DNA of 64,000 bases from Warburgia ugandensis (Eukaryota > Streptophyta > Magnoliopsida > Canellales > Canellaceae): NCBI GenBank assembly GCA_035236585.1, contig CP141127.1:44592001-44656000 (forward strand). The letters are read 5' to 3'. This document shows, piece after piece, positions 34,365 through 47,803 of this stretch (within the stretch, counting starts at the first letter, position 1; each line of letters starts with the position of its first letter). The notes beneath the pieces were generated by a model. That model was not told the origin of the DNA. It saw nothing but the letters and a program-made list of their open reading frames with translations, and did not search any database. A program made the position numbers and the translations under genes.

Positions 34365-37300
34365 ACAACGGACTTAAGGAAGCTAACTCTCATTCTTTGG
34401 ACCAACTTGTGCCCCTAAAATTCATATGGAAAAAATGGGTTTGTCACTTCTTTTTTTTCACATACACTAGGAGAAAAGGTGACGATAACAATCCCGTTTG
34501 CCTTCCTGCCCAGAGATCCTCCAAGACAAGGGGGCAATAGTTAACTATCAACTCTCAAGATGCATATTGATCAATCAATCTCAGTGTCCTACTAGTTTGC
34601 TAAGTAGACTCACTCGACTAAGGGGCAACAAAGGTTGAAACTCTTCCTACAAAAAATAAGGGACCTACTTCTCATCCTTGGAGTTTTCAGGTATGAGAGA
34701 GTCCACTCTCTGCCTATCTCTCCGAGTTTCTACTACTAAGTATATAGCACTTCTTCTATTCAATCATAGAATTGATTCTGATCAAGTAGGAGAAGGTGGT
34801 CCTTTCATCTCTCTACCTACTCCATGTAGTATAGCCTAAGGATCATAAGCTGGTTGAATGCCAAAATGCATGAGATTTGCCTGCTCATTTTGGTAGATGA
34901 AGTAGTGGGAGGTCGCAGAGTTAGGGGCATGTTATGTTGTGAATTTTGAACATTGTAGCATTCTTTTCTAGGTTGGGATATGAGTTTTGAAGTTTCTAGA
35001 ACTTTGATGGTGAATATAATACCAAATCAGAAGACGCATTGAGCAAAACCATTATGTTGCATTGTGAATGAGAGACATTCATTTTCGACCAACATCTATT
35101 CATATCCAACTTTGTGTCATTTTTTAACATAGTGATCAGCAAACAGCAAGCTTAGGCTTTGATACCATAGCATGCTAGAGCTCCTTGCTAATCACTACAA
35201 GCAGCAAGCAACTTCAAAAGTACCACCTTGACATCATAGGGGAGAAGGGTGTGAGAGGGGCCATAAAGGCCCTTCTTAGTATAGTAGAGCGAGAGGGTGC
35301 TTCATGGAATTCGATAGTTGACTCTATTCTTAGTGCTTTGAAGAAAAAGGTTGGGCCGGCTCTTTCCCACCCCTTCATCTCTAACACCTTTTCGTGGCAA
35401 TTACTTTATGTTTAAATAATAATAAGGGTCCCTTACAAAAAAAAACTCATTTTGAATCTGTGCATTCTTCTTGCCACATCCTAGACCAATCATTAGGTGT
35501 CTTGACTTCAGGCAAAGGGATCCCATACACAAGATAGTGAGTGAATAAGAGTGTTATTAGATCGTAGTTGTGTGTGAGTTAGGGACTATTGGAATAGAAT
35601 CCCGAGACACCAATAGCTAAGAACACCCTGAGGCAACCTGATGCTCAAGTTCCCCAGACAATGTTTCTAAACTAATTTGGAAATATAAAAAGATCTTTCC
35701 CTTCTGATAGAGTGACCCTTTTACTATTGTCTATAAATGGGCTATTCTTTGAGATTTCGCGTCCTAAGTGCCTTTCCCCCAAAGGGAGAGATTTCTTGGA
35801 GGAATTCTTCAAAAGGATTCTTTCCTCTCCTTGACTCTAATTGATAGGAATATTGGGGAACTATTTTCTTGCAAAAATCTCATTCCCTTATCCCTGAAAG
35901 AAGAAACTGAAGGGCTTCATGAATTGATGGTCTGAGATGGTCTGGTCATTTAAGTCTCCCATTTTTGTTAAAGAAGATAAAGTTGAGACCAATTGTTCAA
36001 TCCATTCCCTCCAGCATGCCACCAAATTTTGAGTATTGGATAAAAGTGGATTCATTGGGCCCTATGGAGTAAAGGGGAGCTTTCCAATGGATCTCAATCC
36101 GAGGGAGAATTCTTTCGATTGTATAAGTCATCGAATTGATCCATACTGGCCTATTCTTCCATAACTCTTTATGAATATTGTATTGAATTGGGGAGACCTG
36201 CCTTTTTGGACTAATACTAATAGTTTATTCTAAAATAGATTCAGACAAATTGATTGCTGATATGGTAAAGATGACATTATAACACTGATTCTAGAAAGAG
36301 AAAGGGTCAAGAAAAAGATGATTCACTTCAAAGAGAAGGTAAGATAAAAGGTATAGAAATAAAGAAATGAGAAATAAATGACATTCTGGTATTAGGAATG
36401 GACTTATTTGTAACTATAGGAAGAAAGAAGTTAGTCTGTCCTATGCCTGCCTATGCTCTAACCTTCGAATCTCTTGTCTATGACTTCACCCCTCTCACGT
36501 AAAGCATGTGCCTGAAAAAGATTTTGGGATATTTTTTTGCTTAAACCAGTGATTCCATTAGTGGATTAATGTGGTCAACTTCTAGAGAAACTGAAAAAAT
36601 CTAACTCAAACAAATTGTACTAGCCGAATCTGTTTGGCAGCACGAAGTATACCTCAATCTCTGTTAGTTCTGTTTTAGCTTTTTTCTCAATTTTCCATTC
36701 CTTCTATGAGGCAAAACCCCACTACACTAGACTTTGACACAAGAAAAGATGGTTGCTTGTCTTGTATCTTCGGGATACGATTTGACGGTCTTCTTTAAGA
36801 GATTTTATAAGTAATACTTATTATGGAACAACTAATTGCTTCTTCTTTTTTTTAAGATGGGTTTGGCTCTGCTTGTAAGTATTCTTGTAACCATCAGGGC
36901 TGGCCAAATGATCCATCAAATGAATAGTATTAATTTGGAAACAAAGATAACTAAATTAATAATAGATGTTGTTAAGGACAAAATCGTTGATGAAGTCTCA
37001 ATTCTTATTAGTGTTTTTAAAGAGACTAGGGATGTTACCTTACCAACAGGAGTTAATCTCCATGGGTTATGCACATGTCTGTTTTTTGTGGACTAGAGAG
37101 AGAGTGTTCTAAATAGTTTTTATTGCGATCTTAGCATGTTGATGTACCCAAAATGAAAGGGTTACAAGGTAATCATCACAATCGACGGATAAGCTCAAGG
37201 ATGTAATTGTTCCGAGAGTGTAGGTTCGAATCGTACTTGTGACTGAATTGCACTACTTTAGATTTAGTAAAGTTGTAAGGCTTTGACTCTTTGCATTGGA

Positions 37301-37529
37301 AATAAAAAAAATCCTCTACCCGCAAACTTAACCCCCCCCCCCAACTCCACGTCTCAGATCCGGGGTTGTCAACCAAGTCTAGCCAATTGCACTTATTTTT
37401 CTCTTGATCAAGATACTAAACTTGAATGGTGACCTTTCTCTATAGAAAAAGAAGGAAGTTGTTGTTAGGTTAATCTTTCTTGAGAAAGGGCCTACGGGCA
37501 ACCCAACCTATCGATGAAACAAATCTAAC
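34365..37529. other. Mitochondrial-like DNA, no gene recognised
   Basis: Open frames at 35,185-35,415 (76 codons, containing GVRGAIKALLSIVEREG) and 36,836-37,096 (86 codons) have no family resemblance that I can see. A tRNA-like T-arm (GTAGGTTCGAATCGTAC) lies near 37,222-37,238, with partly matching acceptor strands, but no convincing anticodon arm. An 11-C run is at 37,332-37,342. Confidence 0.3.
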
Positions 37530-39309
37530 ACAAGACAAGCCAGAGTATTGTTTGATATTAGTTCTACACATTCTTTTATATCATGTAAATTTGCTTCTTG
37601 TATTGATGATATAGTCCAGAACATAGAATTGTGCGTAGAAGTCATGACACCCTTGGGCAAGTCCATTGCCACCTAAACATACTTTCAGGATGTTCAACTT
37701 GTAATTGAAAGCAAACAAATGAACGCAGATTTAATCCACTTGGATATGACAAGCTTTGACATCATACTTGGGATGTATTGGTTAGCTTCACATCATGCAA
37801 TCAATTATTGTCAAAATAATAAGAATGTTTTTAATATTCCTAGAGAAGTGGAGGTATCATTGCAAGGGAGATGAGACTATTCAGGATCACATGTCATTTT
37901 CATGATTAGGGCAGTGATGCCAATTCTTTCTGGCTAAGATGGAAATGATTAAGGTCGCAAAGCCTAAATTTGAAGAAGTGACTGTAGTTTGTGAATTTTC
38001 AGACACGTTCCCTGAAGACTTACTAGGGTTATAACCAAAAAGGGAGATAGATTTCACTATTGACTTGATACCTGGCATAGCCCCTATCTCCAAGGCACCA
38101 TACTAGATGGCTCCAACAGAATTAAAGGAGTTGAAAACTCAACTGCAAGATTTGCTAGGAAAAGGGTTCATCTGACCTAGCATATCTCCTTAGGGAGCAC
38201 CAATCCTTTTTGCTAAGAAGAAGGATAGATCAATGAGACTTTGCACTGATTATCAAATGCTGAATAGGGCCATAGTGAAAAGCAAATACCCACTACCACA
38301 TATTGATGACTTATTCGATCAACTCCAGTCAGCTCATGTCTTTTCCAAGATTGATTTACAATCTGAATACCATCAGCTTAGAGTCAAGGAAGAGGATATT
38401 TCAAAGACAGTATTCAAGACCAATTATGGACACTATGAGTTTAGGGTGATGTCATTTGGGTTGACAAATGCCCTAGTTGCATTTATGGATCTCATGAACA
38501 AAGTATTCAAGGTGTATCTAGATAAATTTCTTATAATGTTTATGAATGATATTCTTATCTAGTTGGAAAGTCTTGAGGAACATCAAGAACACTTAAGATT
38601 CATAATGGATACACTTAAAACACAAATTGTATGCAAAATTTAGAAAGTTTGAATTTTGGTTGGAGGAAGTGAACTTCCTAGGTCATGTTATTTCTAAACA
38701 TGGTATTGTAGTAGACCCAACAAAAGTTGAAGCAATTGCAAAATGGGATGCTCCCAATATAGTGACTAAAATAAGGAGTTTTCTTGGACTTGTGGGGTAC
38801 TACCAAAGGTTCATTAAAGCATTTTCATGCATTGCCTTACCTCTGACCAAATTGAAAAAAAAGGATGTGAAGTTTGTATGGGATGAGGTGTGTTAAGAAA
38901 GCTTTAAAGAATTAGAAAGGAAGCTAACCACTACACACTACTCAAGCCACCATCGAGAAGTGGAGGATTTGAGATCTATAGTGATGCTTTTGGGAAAAAA
39001 TTAGGGTCTGTACTTATGCAAAATGCAATGGTGATTGCCTATGCCTCTCGACAATTGAAAAGACATGAAGTCAACTACCCTGCCCAAGACTTGTAACTTG
39101 CTGCGATAATTTTTTCCTTAAAGATTTGGAGGCACTATTTATATGGAGAAAAGTTTGAATTGTTCATATATCATAAAAGTCTTAAATACATCTTTTCACC
39201 ACAATACTTGAACAAGCAACAAAGGAGATGGATGGAGTATTTGAAAGATTATGACTTCTCTATTCAATACCATCCAAGGAAGGCTAAAATGGAGGTGCTT
39301 GGAATGAGT
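37530..39309 (+). pseudogene. Tekay/Del-type chromovirus pol, broken (protease, RT, RNase H)
   Basis: Domains occur in order. Protease at about 37,535-37,860 shows ARVLFDISSTHSFIS, where families have LFD[ST]GATHSFIS, so the catalytic D-[ST]-G is lost. Reverse transcriptase is at about 37,970-38,900: [34 protein letters not shown], and an active site reading FMNDIL in place of F[IV]DDIL. RNase H is at about 38,955-39,300: [21 protein letters not shown], and DYDFSIQYHPRKA near the end. Stops occur at 38,032, 38,104 and elsewhere, and there is a frameshift between 38,562 and 38,627. No integrase follows; sequence changes abruptly to repeat X. This is a dead fragment of an autonomous lineage. 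Confidence 0.9.
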
Positions 39310-41458
39310 TAAGGTTATTTCAACTTTCCCTAGAGTTCAAGTCCAAATCTAGGAGAAATAGAGGGAGAAAGATCACCCTCACCCAAGCTTCAATGTTCAA
39401 ATCCTTTAGAGATAAAGCTAGGTCTCAACCTACTTCAATTTATTTCTTATGTATTTTTCTTATTGTTTACCTTCCATCTTCCATTAACCTTCTTCTAGCA
39501 TCCATTCAATGAGGTTTTGTTTAATTAGATTGCTCTTGGATAGGTTGCATGTTACACTAGTTTGCATGCATAGTTATGTGTTAGTTTTTCCTTAGTTTTT
39601 GATGCACTTTTTTCTCGTCTTTGTTTTGTAGTTTCATGTATGGCATCATAGTTTCTTTTATCTTAGAGTAGCATTGGTGCATCTTCATGTTTCCCTTTCT
39701 ATTAACTTAGTTTGGTATCCATCAATCACTTAGGATTTACATGTATTCCATCCAATTTGGATGGTTGAATCTTTTTGTAGTTTTCTAGGATTATAGATTG
39801 TGTGGTTTCCTTAGGTTGAATTCATGGTAGATTAGTATGCTAATTTTGTTTCCTTAGGTTACCTTTTACCTTTAAAATCATGTTTGTAGCATAGCTCTCC
39901 ATTTATCATATTTACTTTTCATGTTTTACACACTTACATAGTTTAGAAGTTGGTGAGTTTCGAGTTTAGATATTAGATTCCATACTTTTTAATTATGGTA
40001 ACTTTCCATTTTTCTTTCCTTACACCTTAGGATTAATTTCGAACTATTTTAGAAACTAATTACATCATAGATTCTTAGATTTAGAACTTTTCTAATTTAG
40101 AAACATGGCACTTTCCTAATTTAACTGATGCTTAGCTTAGTTTGACTTTCTAATTTCCTTTGCATACATTATAGAAATAGTTTGGAAACCTCATATACAT
40201 GAGTTTCTTACATATAAAACTCAGTCCTTTTTCAGAGATCCATGTATAGGATTGTATTTTCATGAATTATAGTTTCTTTTAGATTACATGCATCCCACTT
40301 TCTATTTTTGACTCTCTCTCACACACACACACCAACCCACCTACACTTACTTGGATTTGTATGCATGGAACTTTCCATGATAGGTTTGAATTCATCATCC
40401 TCTCTCCATCTCTTACTCTTGCTTTCCTTTGCTAGTGCCCCTTTTTACTTTATTTCCTTATGCATTCACTATCTATTTCCATGCTACACACACCCACTTT
40501 CTAGTTTTAGGCTACATGCATAGTTCTTGTTAGTTAGTTATTTTATTAGGCTTCTTCTTTTTTCTAGTTCCTTTTTTTTGGAGTTGGAATAAAGAAAGGA
40601 AAAGGATTCTTATGATTTTTAGGGTAATAAGGGGACTTTTTAGTTTCTTAAGTAAGGTCAAGGAAAGATTGAAATCCATTCATAAAGTCACCTAGATTCC
40701 TAGCTAAGTACTTCATGTTGAATTGGTGAGCTCTAATCCAAGGACCACTAGAACCCTTTGTTTTCCTTCTATTCTATTTCATGTTTGAGGTAGGAAGCCT
40801 CTTCTATGGTTCTATTTAACTTAAAGATGAATGATCTCTGACCTCCTCTCTTTCTAATTCCTCGAAGTTACCCTCTTTTTTAGAGTTTCTAGCTTAAGGA
40901 AAATGCATAAAACTTTCTACTTCCATCTCTGTCATCTTCTTTCTTTCCTAAGCTGATAATTGTTTAGGGAAGGTACTAGGCTCCTCTTTTCTTAGCTGCC
41001 CTAATATTGTATTTATGAGGATCATTGGATGGGATTTTCCTTGGGTTTGTGGCATGTTGGGTTATGGAGATGAGAACAACTTGTAGGAACTTTAGTGTAT
41101 TTTGGATGAAAAATAAGTATACAAGCTCTTGTTTGAGTGACACAACATGAGGGCACTTCAGTAGAATTCAATCTTATATTTGAAGGACTTTTACTTACTT
41201 TCTTTTATTTGCATTCTTTTAATCGCTTATGTAACTAATCCTTGTAAATTTTCCATTAATAAAATGTTTCTTTTTATTTTTTTAGTTACTTTGTTCCTTG
41301 CTTTAATTCTAAGCTAGTTACATTTGAGCATTTCCAAGTTTTATTTCCTTTCTACATTCTATAGATAGGTTCTAGTTTCCTTAATTGCTTTTTTTATAAT
41401 TTAGGGTTTGGTTTTTAGTTTTTTAGCTTAATGGTACCTTCTTAGATTATTTGCTTCC
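39310..41458 (+). repeat. Repeat X, copy 1, left part (T-rich, LTR-like)
   Basis: T-rich sequence (TTTCCTTAGTTTT, TTTCTAATTT words) aligns by eye with 54,280-56,450. Shared landmarks include ATGAGGATCATTGGATGGGA near 41,016, GTGGCATG(TTGGG) near 41,050, and TTTAGTGTATTTTGG near 41,092. Element B interrupts it, and it resumes at 50,168. Because a tRNA-Asp-type primer site follows at 50,401, X is probably the LTR of an Athila/Tat-like gypsy element, here missing its 5' end. A CA microsatellite lies at 40,320-40,333. Confidence 0.65.
41454..41458. repeat. Target-site duplication of element B (left)
   Basis: CTTCC precedes the 5' LTR of element B and recurs at 50,168-50,172 right after its 3' LTR. 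Confidence 0.9.
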
Positions 41459-41872
41459 TGTAATGCCCGAGCAATTTACACTATTTTTAACGAAAATTGA
41501 ACATTCTATAGGAAATAAACTGAGTTCAATGTTTCACTTTATTTAAAATATTAAACGAAGGAATTTGTGAGGGAATTTAATACCATTAGATTCTACTCAA
41601 AAAATGGAATCCAACGCCTCAAAAATCACCCAAAACGGAGTTCGTATGAAGAAGTTACAGCCATTTGAAGATAGGGGTATTTCTGGAAATTAAACAGAAA
41701 AACAAAAAAGGATGCAAAACGCAGGGGGCCATTTTGATAACGGCACCCCCTGTCATCTTCAACCACTAGACCCCTCCAGAAACCCTCGATCCAGATTTTT
41801 CTAGAGGATTCTGCCACCGCGAAGGGCGGCAACGCCATTGGCAGCACCGCCATAAGCAGGGCTATAAAAAGC

Positions 41873-41880
41873 CCATCTCC
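41873..41880 (+). promoter_or_regulatory. Putative TATA box of element B 5' LTR
   Basis: TATAAAAA in GGGCTATAAAAAGCCC, followed by CATCTCCCCC. The matching box in LTR E is TATAAAA at 61,994-62,000. The 3' LTR of element B lacks this region entirely. Confidence 0.6.
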
Positions 41881-42179
41881 CCCTCTTAAAAACACAAGTT
41901 TTCTGGCGTTTTTCCAATCGTTTGAGACTGGGGTTTTCGGAAAAAACCGGAAACCCGTCTCTCTGTCTTTTCCGGCAACGGCCAGGCCCAAGTCAGGCCG
42001 ACCATTGCCATTCTCCCCATTTCCCCTCTCTTCCCTTTTACAATCTTGCTCGATGTTGGGGTTTTTCCCTCTTGGATTCCGGACAACACAAAATTCTGGT
42101 GAGCAGGCGCACCCGTCGGGAAGAAGAGCATCCTCAGGCTAGAGGTAAGACCCTCCTTACCTTGTCTCTCCTTTTCACC

Positions 42180-42610
42180 TCCCCCAGGCCCAGGATCCAT
42201 GCCAGATCTGGCCGTTTTCTAGCCAGAATTCCTGGCCAAAAAACACTCCAACCCGGCTTGGGCCGGCCTTGCACGAACCAGGTGTCCCAAGGATGCCAAA
42301 CACCACACGCACCTGGGATTGGGTCCTTGGGACGGGTTCCAGGTGTACGACAGTGCGTACATTGTCCCAGGTGCGGCCTTCAGGTGCGCGCACGACATGG
42401 GGCACGGGTTCTGGCTCGACCAGGGTGCACGGGGTGCCCTAGGAGCTAAGACACGCAATACTACAAGGTGTGCCCGTGCGATGATGCATGTCATAGCGCG
42501 TCACTTGAGCATGCAGGTGCGCGTGCAAAAAGCGGACCCTGGCACGGCCTTTAGGCGTGCACGCACGTGAGGTAGTCGCAGTCCAACCAAGATGCACGAG
42601 TGTCCTGGGA
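42180..42610. repeat. GC-rich degenerate repeats within LTR of element B
   Basis: The words ACCAGGTGTCCCAAGGATGC (about 42,279), ACCAGGGTGCACGGGGTGCC (about 42,420) and ACCAAGATGCACGAGTGTCC (about 42,587) head three diverged units. Each carries a following GTGC-GGCCTT-AGG-TG-GCACG block. The corresponding segment is at about 48,180-48,550 in the 3' LTR and about 62,330-62,710 in LTR E. Confidence 0.5.
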
Positions 42611-44240
42611 ACTGGGACATGCAGACCCAATGAGACTTTAAAAATTAGGATTAAAGGATAAATTACAGAGTTTAACTATTGGAAAGTAGATCCATGTCAT
42701 AGGATCTAGCTTGGCAATGAATTTTGGCAAGGACCATTGACCCTAAACAGCAGATTTTGCGGTCTAATGTCTAAATAGATTAAAATTAAAGGACTCCTTG
42801 TATCCATTCATACCCAGGAGTTTATAAATGAGACCCAGAGATGGGTTGAAGTGATAAAGGATGCGACTCCAAGAGTCTTTGAGGTAGGTGCTTTATCGCT
42901 ACTAGACTTTTTAAAAGAGCCATGATTGTTTTGAAAATACATGTTTTAAGTATAAGTATATGACTCGTTTAGCATGACTTATTTATGGCTTGTTTAGCAT
43001 ATAAATGAATTCAGCATGCATATGATAAATGCTTTATGCATAGATATGTTCTGCAAATAATTGCATATACATTATGCATAGATATGTTTTGCAAATAATT
43101 GCATATATTGCATGATTTGTGAGCATTGAGCTTTTGAAAGATTGCATGTCCTTGAGGGTTACCAAAAGATGCTAGGTAGGCAGTTGTGAGGGCCAAGCAG
43201 TTGTGAGGGACCAAAAAGTGGATAGGTTTTGAAAAATACATTGCACATATATTGCCAAGACATGTGCTACATGCATAGATTGGATGATAAGTGTGGCCTT
43301 GACCGATGAGGGCGGGCCAGAGATAGCTGACAAGGCTTCTAGGTAGGGTTATGACTTTGAATGCAATACTAGCATGAGCAGATTTTATGCATTGCATGCA
43401 TATTTTGCAACCGATTTCATAAATTGCATGATTTACGACGAAGAAGTGTCATATGCCCCGTTGTGGCTATGACCAAGTGTCCTCAGGTACCCAAGGACCA
43501 CATGGCAGTGAGGTCGTGGGCATAGTTGCACCCTATGGTTTGAGGATTTACGTGCATTGCATATGGCATGACATGAGGTTGGTCGACCATACCAGATATC
43601 CATGAGTTGGATTTAGTGGAGCATCTTATGCATATCATTATGTTTATGATATATGATACTTTCGACTTGGATTATGATATTTCTTTAAGTCGTCAGTATT
43701 GCAATTTGATAGTGGTTTTTAATATCGATATTGAACATGATTGATTGAACATGCACATGTTTTAAAGAGCATATGATTTTAAATATAGCATGCATTGCAA
43801 AAACTAGTAGTGATAGACTGCTACTGAGTATAGTATATATTCACCCTATCCTTAACATTTTTCAGGATAGTTCCACTCACAAATAGGAGACGTCTCAGGA
43901 GATATTAGTACTACTAGCAAGTGAAATAAAAAGGAGACAACTATACATGTAATTAAACTCTGATCCCTTTGGACATGTATTTCTATTTATTTACAATTGC
44001 GCTTTGTGTTGTGACTGGATAGACCTGGGGAAAACATTTATGATTTCTGAAGTTTTTCAACAACTACTTTGATTGTTGTGAAAGCAAATGAGACTCGGGG
44101 TTTTCAAAATGAGTTTAAAACAAAAGATTTTTCGCTGCATTGCATGGTTTTTATAAAATGGTTTTCAAATAGGGATGCATCCCGCCTTAGGAATTTAGAT
44201 CTTGCATTTAAAAATGCATGAGAAAACCCGGGTCGTCACA

Positions 44241-47200
44241 GTTGGTATTAGAGCCCAGGTTTTATGCTTTCACAGCCAGTCCAGCATGTCCAAGGGTCAT
44301 AGACAATAGAGAAAATCAAGAAGAAGTAGTATAAATGGAAGTAGTAGAGATGACTACTTCTATTTGAGGATGACAATATTAATGCACAAGGTAGTTCACC
44401 ATAAATAAATAGGTGAAACACAGCTTGGTTTAACAAATAATTAGGTAGAAGATAGTGTAGCCCTTATCCAAAATCTAGTCTAAGACGACTTAAGGATTAA
44501 GGATTGTTGTGCAGTGGTGCAAAGATGAAGACTCATATAAGGATTGTATTATGATGAGAATGATGAATAAAGATGTTAGTGAACTTGTTAGTAGATAGTT
44601 CTGACCTGCAATAAGGTAATCTCATCAAAGGTGAGAAAATTGAAGAACCTAGATGGCTATCTTACCATCATAAGGAAGATCAGAATATGAGTACACTATC
44701 ACAAGGATATGATATAAGTATGATAGAGGATGTAAAAGACAGACTTTGAGAAGAATTTTGCTAATAATCTAAGAGGGATGAGCATGCAAGATGATATTAG
44801 AAAATGACTGTGACCCGAACTAGGTCACAAAGGTGTGGATCTTGAAGGACTTAGCTCAATTTTGGATGCCTTAATTGGAGTCTTATAAAGAGTGAAGTGC
44901 TATCGAATAATAACTACTTGAGTATTATGGAACAAATCCGAAGATGTATACAAGTGACATATTATGTGATTAAGAGAAATAGAACACGAATATGATAGGG
45001 AAATGAATTCGACCGAGTTATCAAAAGATTTTGACGATAATATTGGGGATGATAGATCTGTGATAATAGATTGATCCTAACATGAACTTGTAAAGTATAG
45101 CATGACCAAAACGTCAATGCCATTATTAAGACATTGTATGAATTTTATTGAGGCTATAGGCGACTGAGGATTTCAATGATCTTAAGACAAGCATTCAGTT
45201 TATCATATCTGTTAAGTAAAGGAATAGATGAAGTATCAATTATATGCAACAAAGCATATAGAGACATTGATCTAGGTAGACCAAATGAGGATTTTGAAGA
45301 AAAGAAAGAAAGAGATAGAAATGTAACTACCAGAATTCAATGAATATTGAATATTCAAAAGAAGAAGATCATGACTGTATGAAGATACATACAAATCTTT
45401 CATCTTTAATCAAGTGGGAAGATAAACCAATCAACTTCGAAGAAATGATGATAGATGAGTTGGTGATCTTATTGTAAAAGAGTATAAAAGAGAGGAAGCA
45501 TATGGGGTTTAAGACGTTGAGTAGAGTATCGAATTTCAGGAACTTTTGCGAAAAGAAATTTCCAAAGAGGAATGATGACCAACTAGAAATTTAAATTTTA
45601 CAAATGGTTTGATATCAATCATTACAATTAGATTCTTATCAAATCCATTATCTTATGGGGAACACTAATGGATATAGTCCATAAGAAGGAAAATTTGGTG
45701 ATATCCCACCTTGCTAATAAAATATATAAGCCAGGACAACGACTTGTCCATTTGTTTTTCTTGAGCAATTAGGGTACCATCAAAGATCAAAATGAAGGTC
45801 TTGCTATCATAAATTGGAAGAGCAAATATCTTAAGACCATTATTTAGTCATTACCTTTAGAGTACTGTTGACTAAAATAAAGGTATCCCACGATATTTAA
45901 TCAAGCATGTTAGTATCTATGAGCTAGTAGTCGAAGTTATATACTCAGAGGGATATTATAAGTATTTGGACATGAGTTTTACCTAAAAGAAGATTACTTG
46001 ATTAGACTAAGTCATTTGAGGGTATGAGGTCAGTTGATTAGGCCACATCATGGAGTTGATTAGGACACATCATGGAGGAGCTACAAGTACAACAAATACA
46101 GTAAGAACTGAGATAGTTGCAAAAATAAGAAGTGATCTAAACCAATGTGGAAGATTTTTCAAACCTTAGTGGCTACCATGACAAGGTGAAGAAATTACTT
46201 TGGGTTTGAGAAATACCGCTGACTTAGATTGAAAAGAAAGGTAGATAAGTACCGATCACTTTAGAGACCCTTGAGCTTATGACAAAGATATATTTGGAAA
46301 GAGATCAATAGGTAATCAAATAAAGTCTTTCTATATATCTAAGGAAATATTCTATGCTTACCTGAGTATTTTCAAATTTGATGATTTAACAGCTTCAGCA
46401 TAACTTGATGTAGTAGCTATTGAACGAGAAGGGCTATTGTAAGCTAAGTATGAGGAGGCACTTGAAGGATAAAATTTGAGGAATTGAGAAAATCACTACT
46501 TATGAGGATACCTCCTGACAATACAGATTGCATGGTTGATGATAAAGCCTTGATAAAAGATTAAACAATATATTGACATAGGGGATGAAAGGAGAAAAGG
46601 TGAGATGGCTAGCACACTATAAGGTGAAGATTTAATGTTACATTGACTTTAGATAAAAAGATAGTTGTTATGTGCATATACCAAGTACGAAAAATCAATT
46701 GAAGGGATTTCCTAAGGATTGACCCTACTGAATTGGGTATAGAACTTTTGGACTAAAAGATTACAAAGAAAACCATCAAGAAAGGACAAAGAGGATGATG
46801 ACAAAGGATTCAACCATGACGTAGTAAGGGTACTCGGGTTATGAATAAGAGACTTTTTGCTTTGCGTAAATGGGAACATTATTGAAAATCCTAATGACAA
46901 ATTGATGTGAATAGTGAGATAGGCCTCTGGTCGAGGACATTTGACCCTTGATGATGAATCGACCATTAACATTTGACATGAGTTTGGATAAAATCTTCAC
47001 AGAGAAAAGCGTTTGATGAATTCAATAATTATGAAACTGGATATAGAGTTAGGACATTTTACTTTCAGTATATGATAAGGACCTTGATGGAAGAAGCTAC
47101 AAATTGGCTTTCATGAGTTTATTTTGAATGCAACTTTGGTCGAGGAATAAAGTCACATATGGAAAACGATAGACAGTTGAAATTCAAAATCAATCAAGGG

Positions 47201-47803
47201 TTTGGATGTAGAGCACATGACACCATATCAGTTATTGAACTATCTTGGGGACAAATATAAAAGATAAGAAGCAAAGTTAGACACAATAGAAAGAAGGTAA
47301 TTTTTGGACTCTTACTAATGACATGTAACCAACCATTAGAAGGAGATATGGATGATGAAGAGATCGCTAGATGAAAGACAAGAAGAAAAAGGGATCATCC
47401 TATGATATTCAAAAAGGATTATGAGAAATAAGATAATTTGATCATGAAAGAAGTATGAAGTAATTTATACATAAGTAAAGAAGCATGATCCTACGAGGCA
47501 ACCATCCTATACATGATGAGAAAAGTATAGGCATCTAAGGATTTCAAGATAGATGAATTTTAGCTAGAAACTGGTGTTGTTAAACTGGCATGTATGGGAG
47601 TATGCATCAGAGTACGCAGCGAAAGTGGCCCTTATAGGTCAGGCCTTGTTGAAGGAACAATAAAAATGGTAAATTGAGGTTGAACCTAGATTTGATTCCT
47701 AAGGGGGGAATGCATTCACCAAAAAGTTATCTAAGAGGCAAAATACCTTGAAGAAAATTATTTATGGAATTTTGAAGACGAAATTCTTTTAAGGGGGTAA
47801 TAA
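44241..47803 (+). mobile_element. Element B internal region, non-coding
   Basis: It begins with primer site TGGTATTAGAGC (44,243-44,254), which differs by one base from the canonical tRNA-iMet complement. No plus-strand frame of useful length exists, and I find no RT, integrase or capsid motif. It ends GAAGACGAAATTCTTTTAAGGGGGTAATAA (about 47,774-47,803), which holds the conserved box and the polypurine tract before the 3' LTR. Confidence 0.85.

Larger units (their letters stand above)
41459..44240 (+). repeat. Element B 5' LTR
   Basis: It contains a TATA box (41,873-41,880), a C-rich start-region (CATCTCCCCCTC), a GC-rich segment with degenerate 140-170-bp repeats (about 42,180-42,610), and an AT-rich 3' part. 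A 30-odd-bp duplication (CATAGATATGTT...GCAAATAATTGCATAT) occurs at 43,038-43,110 and is single in the 3' LTR. The 175- and 121-codon frames here are chance frames. Confidence 0.93.

Noticed and set aside
37530..39309. Working retrotransposon polyprotein
   Set aside because: Several in-frame stops, a frameshift, a lost protease D-[ST]-G, an altered RT active site and no integrase.
41626..42630. Open frames of 121 and 175 codons
   Set aside because: These are chance frames in the element B 5' LTR, over the TATA region and GC-rich repeats. No protein family resemblance.
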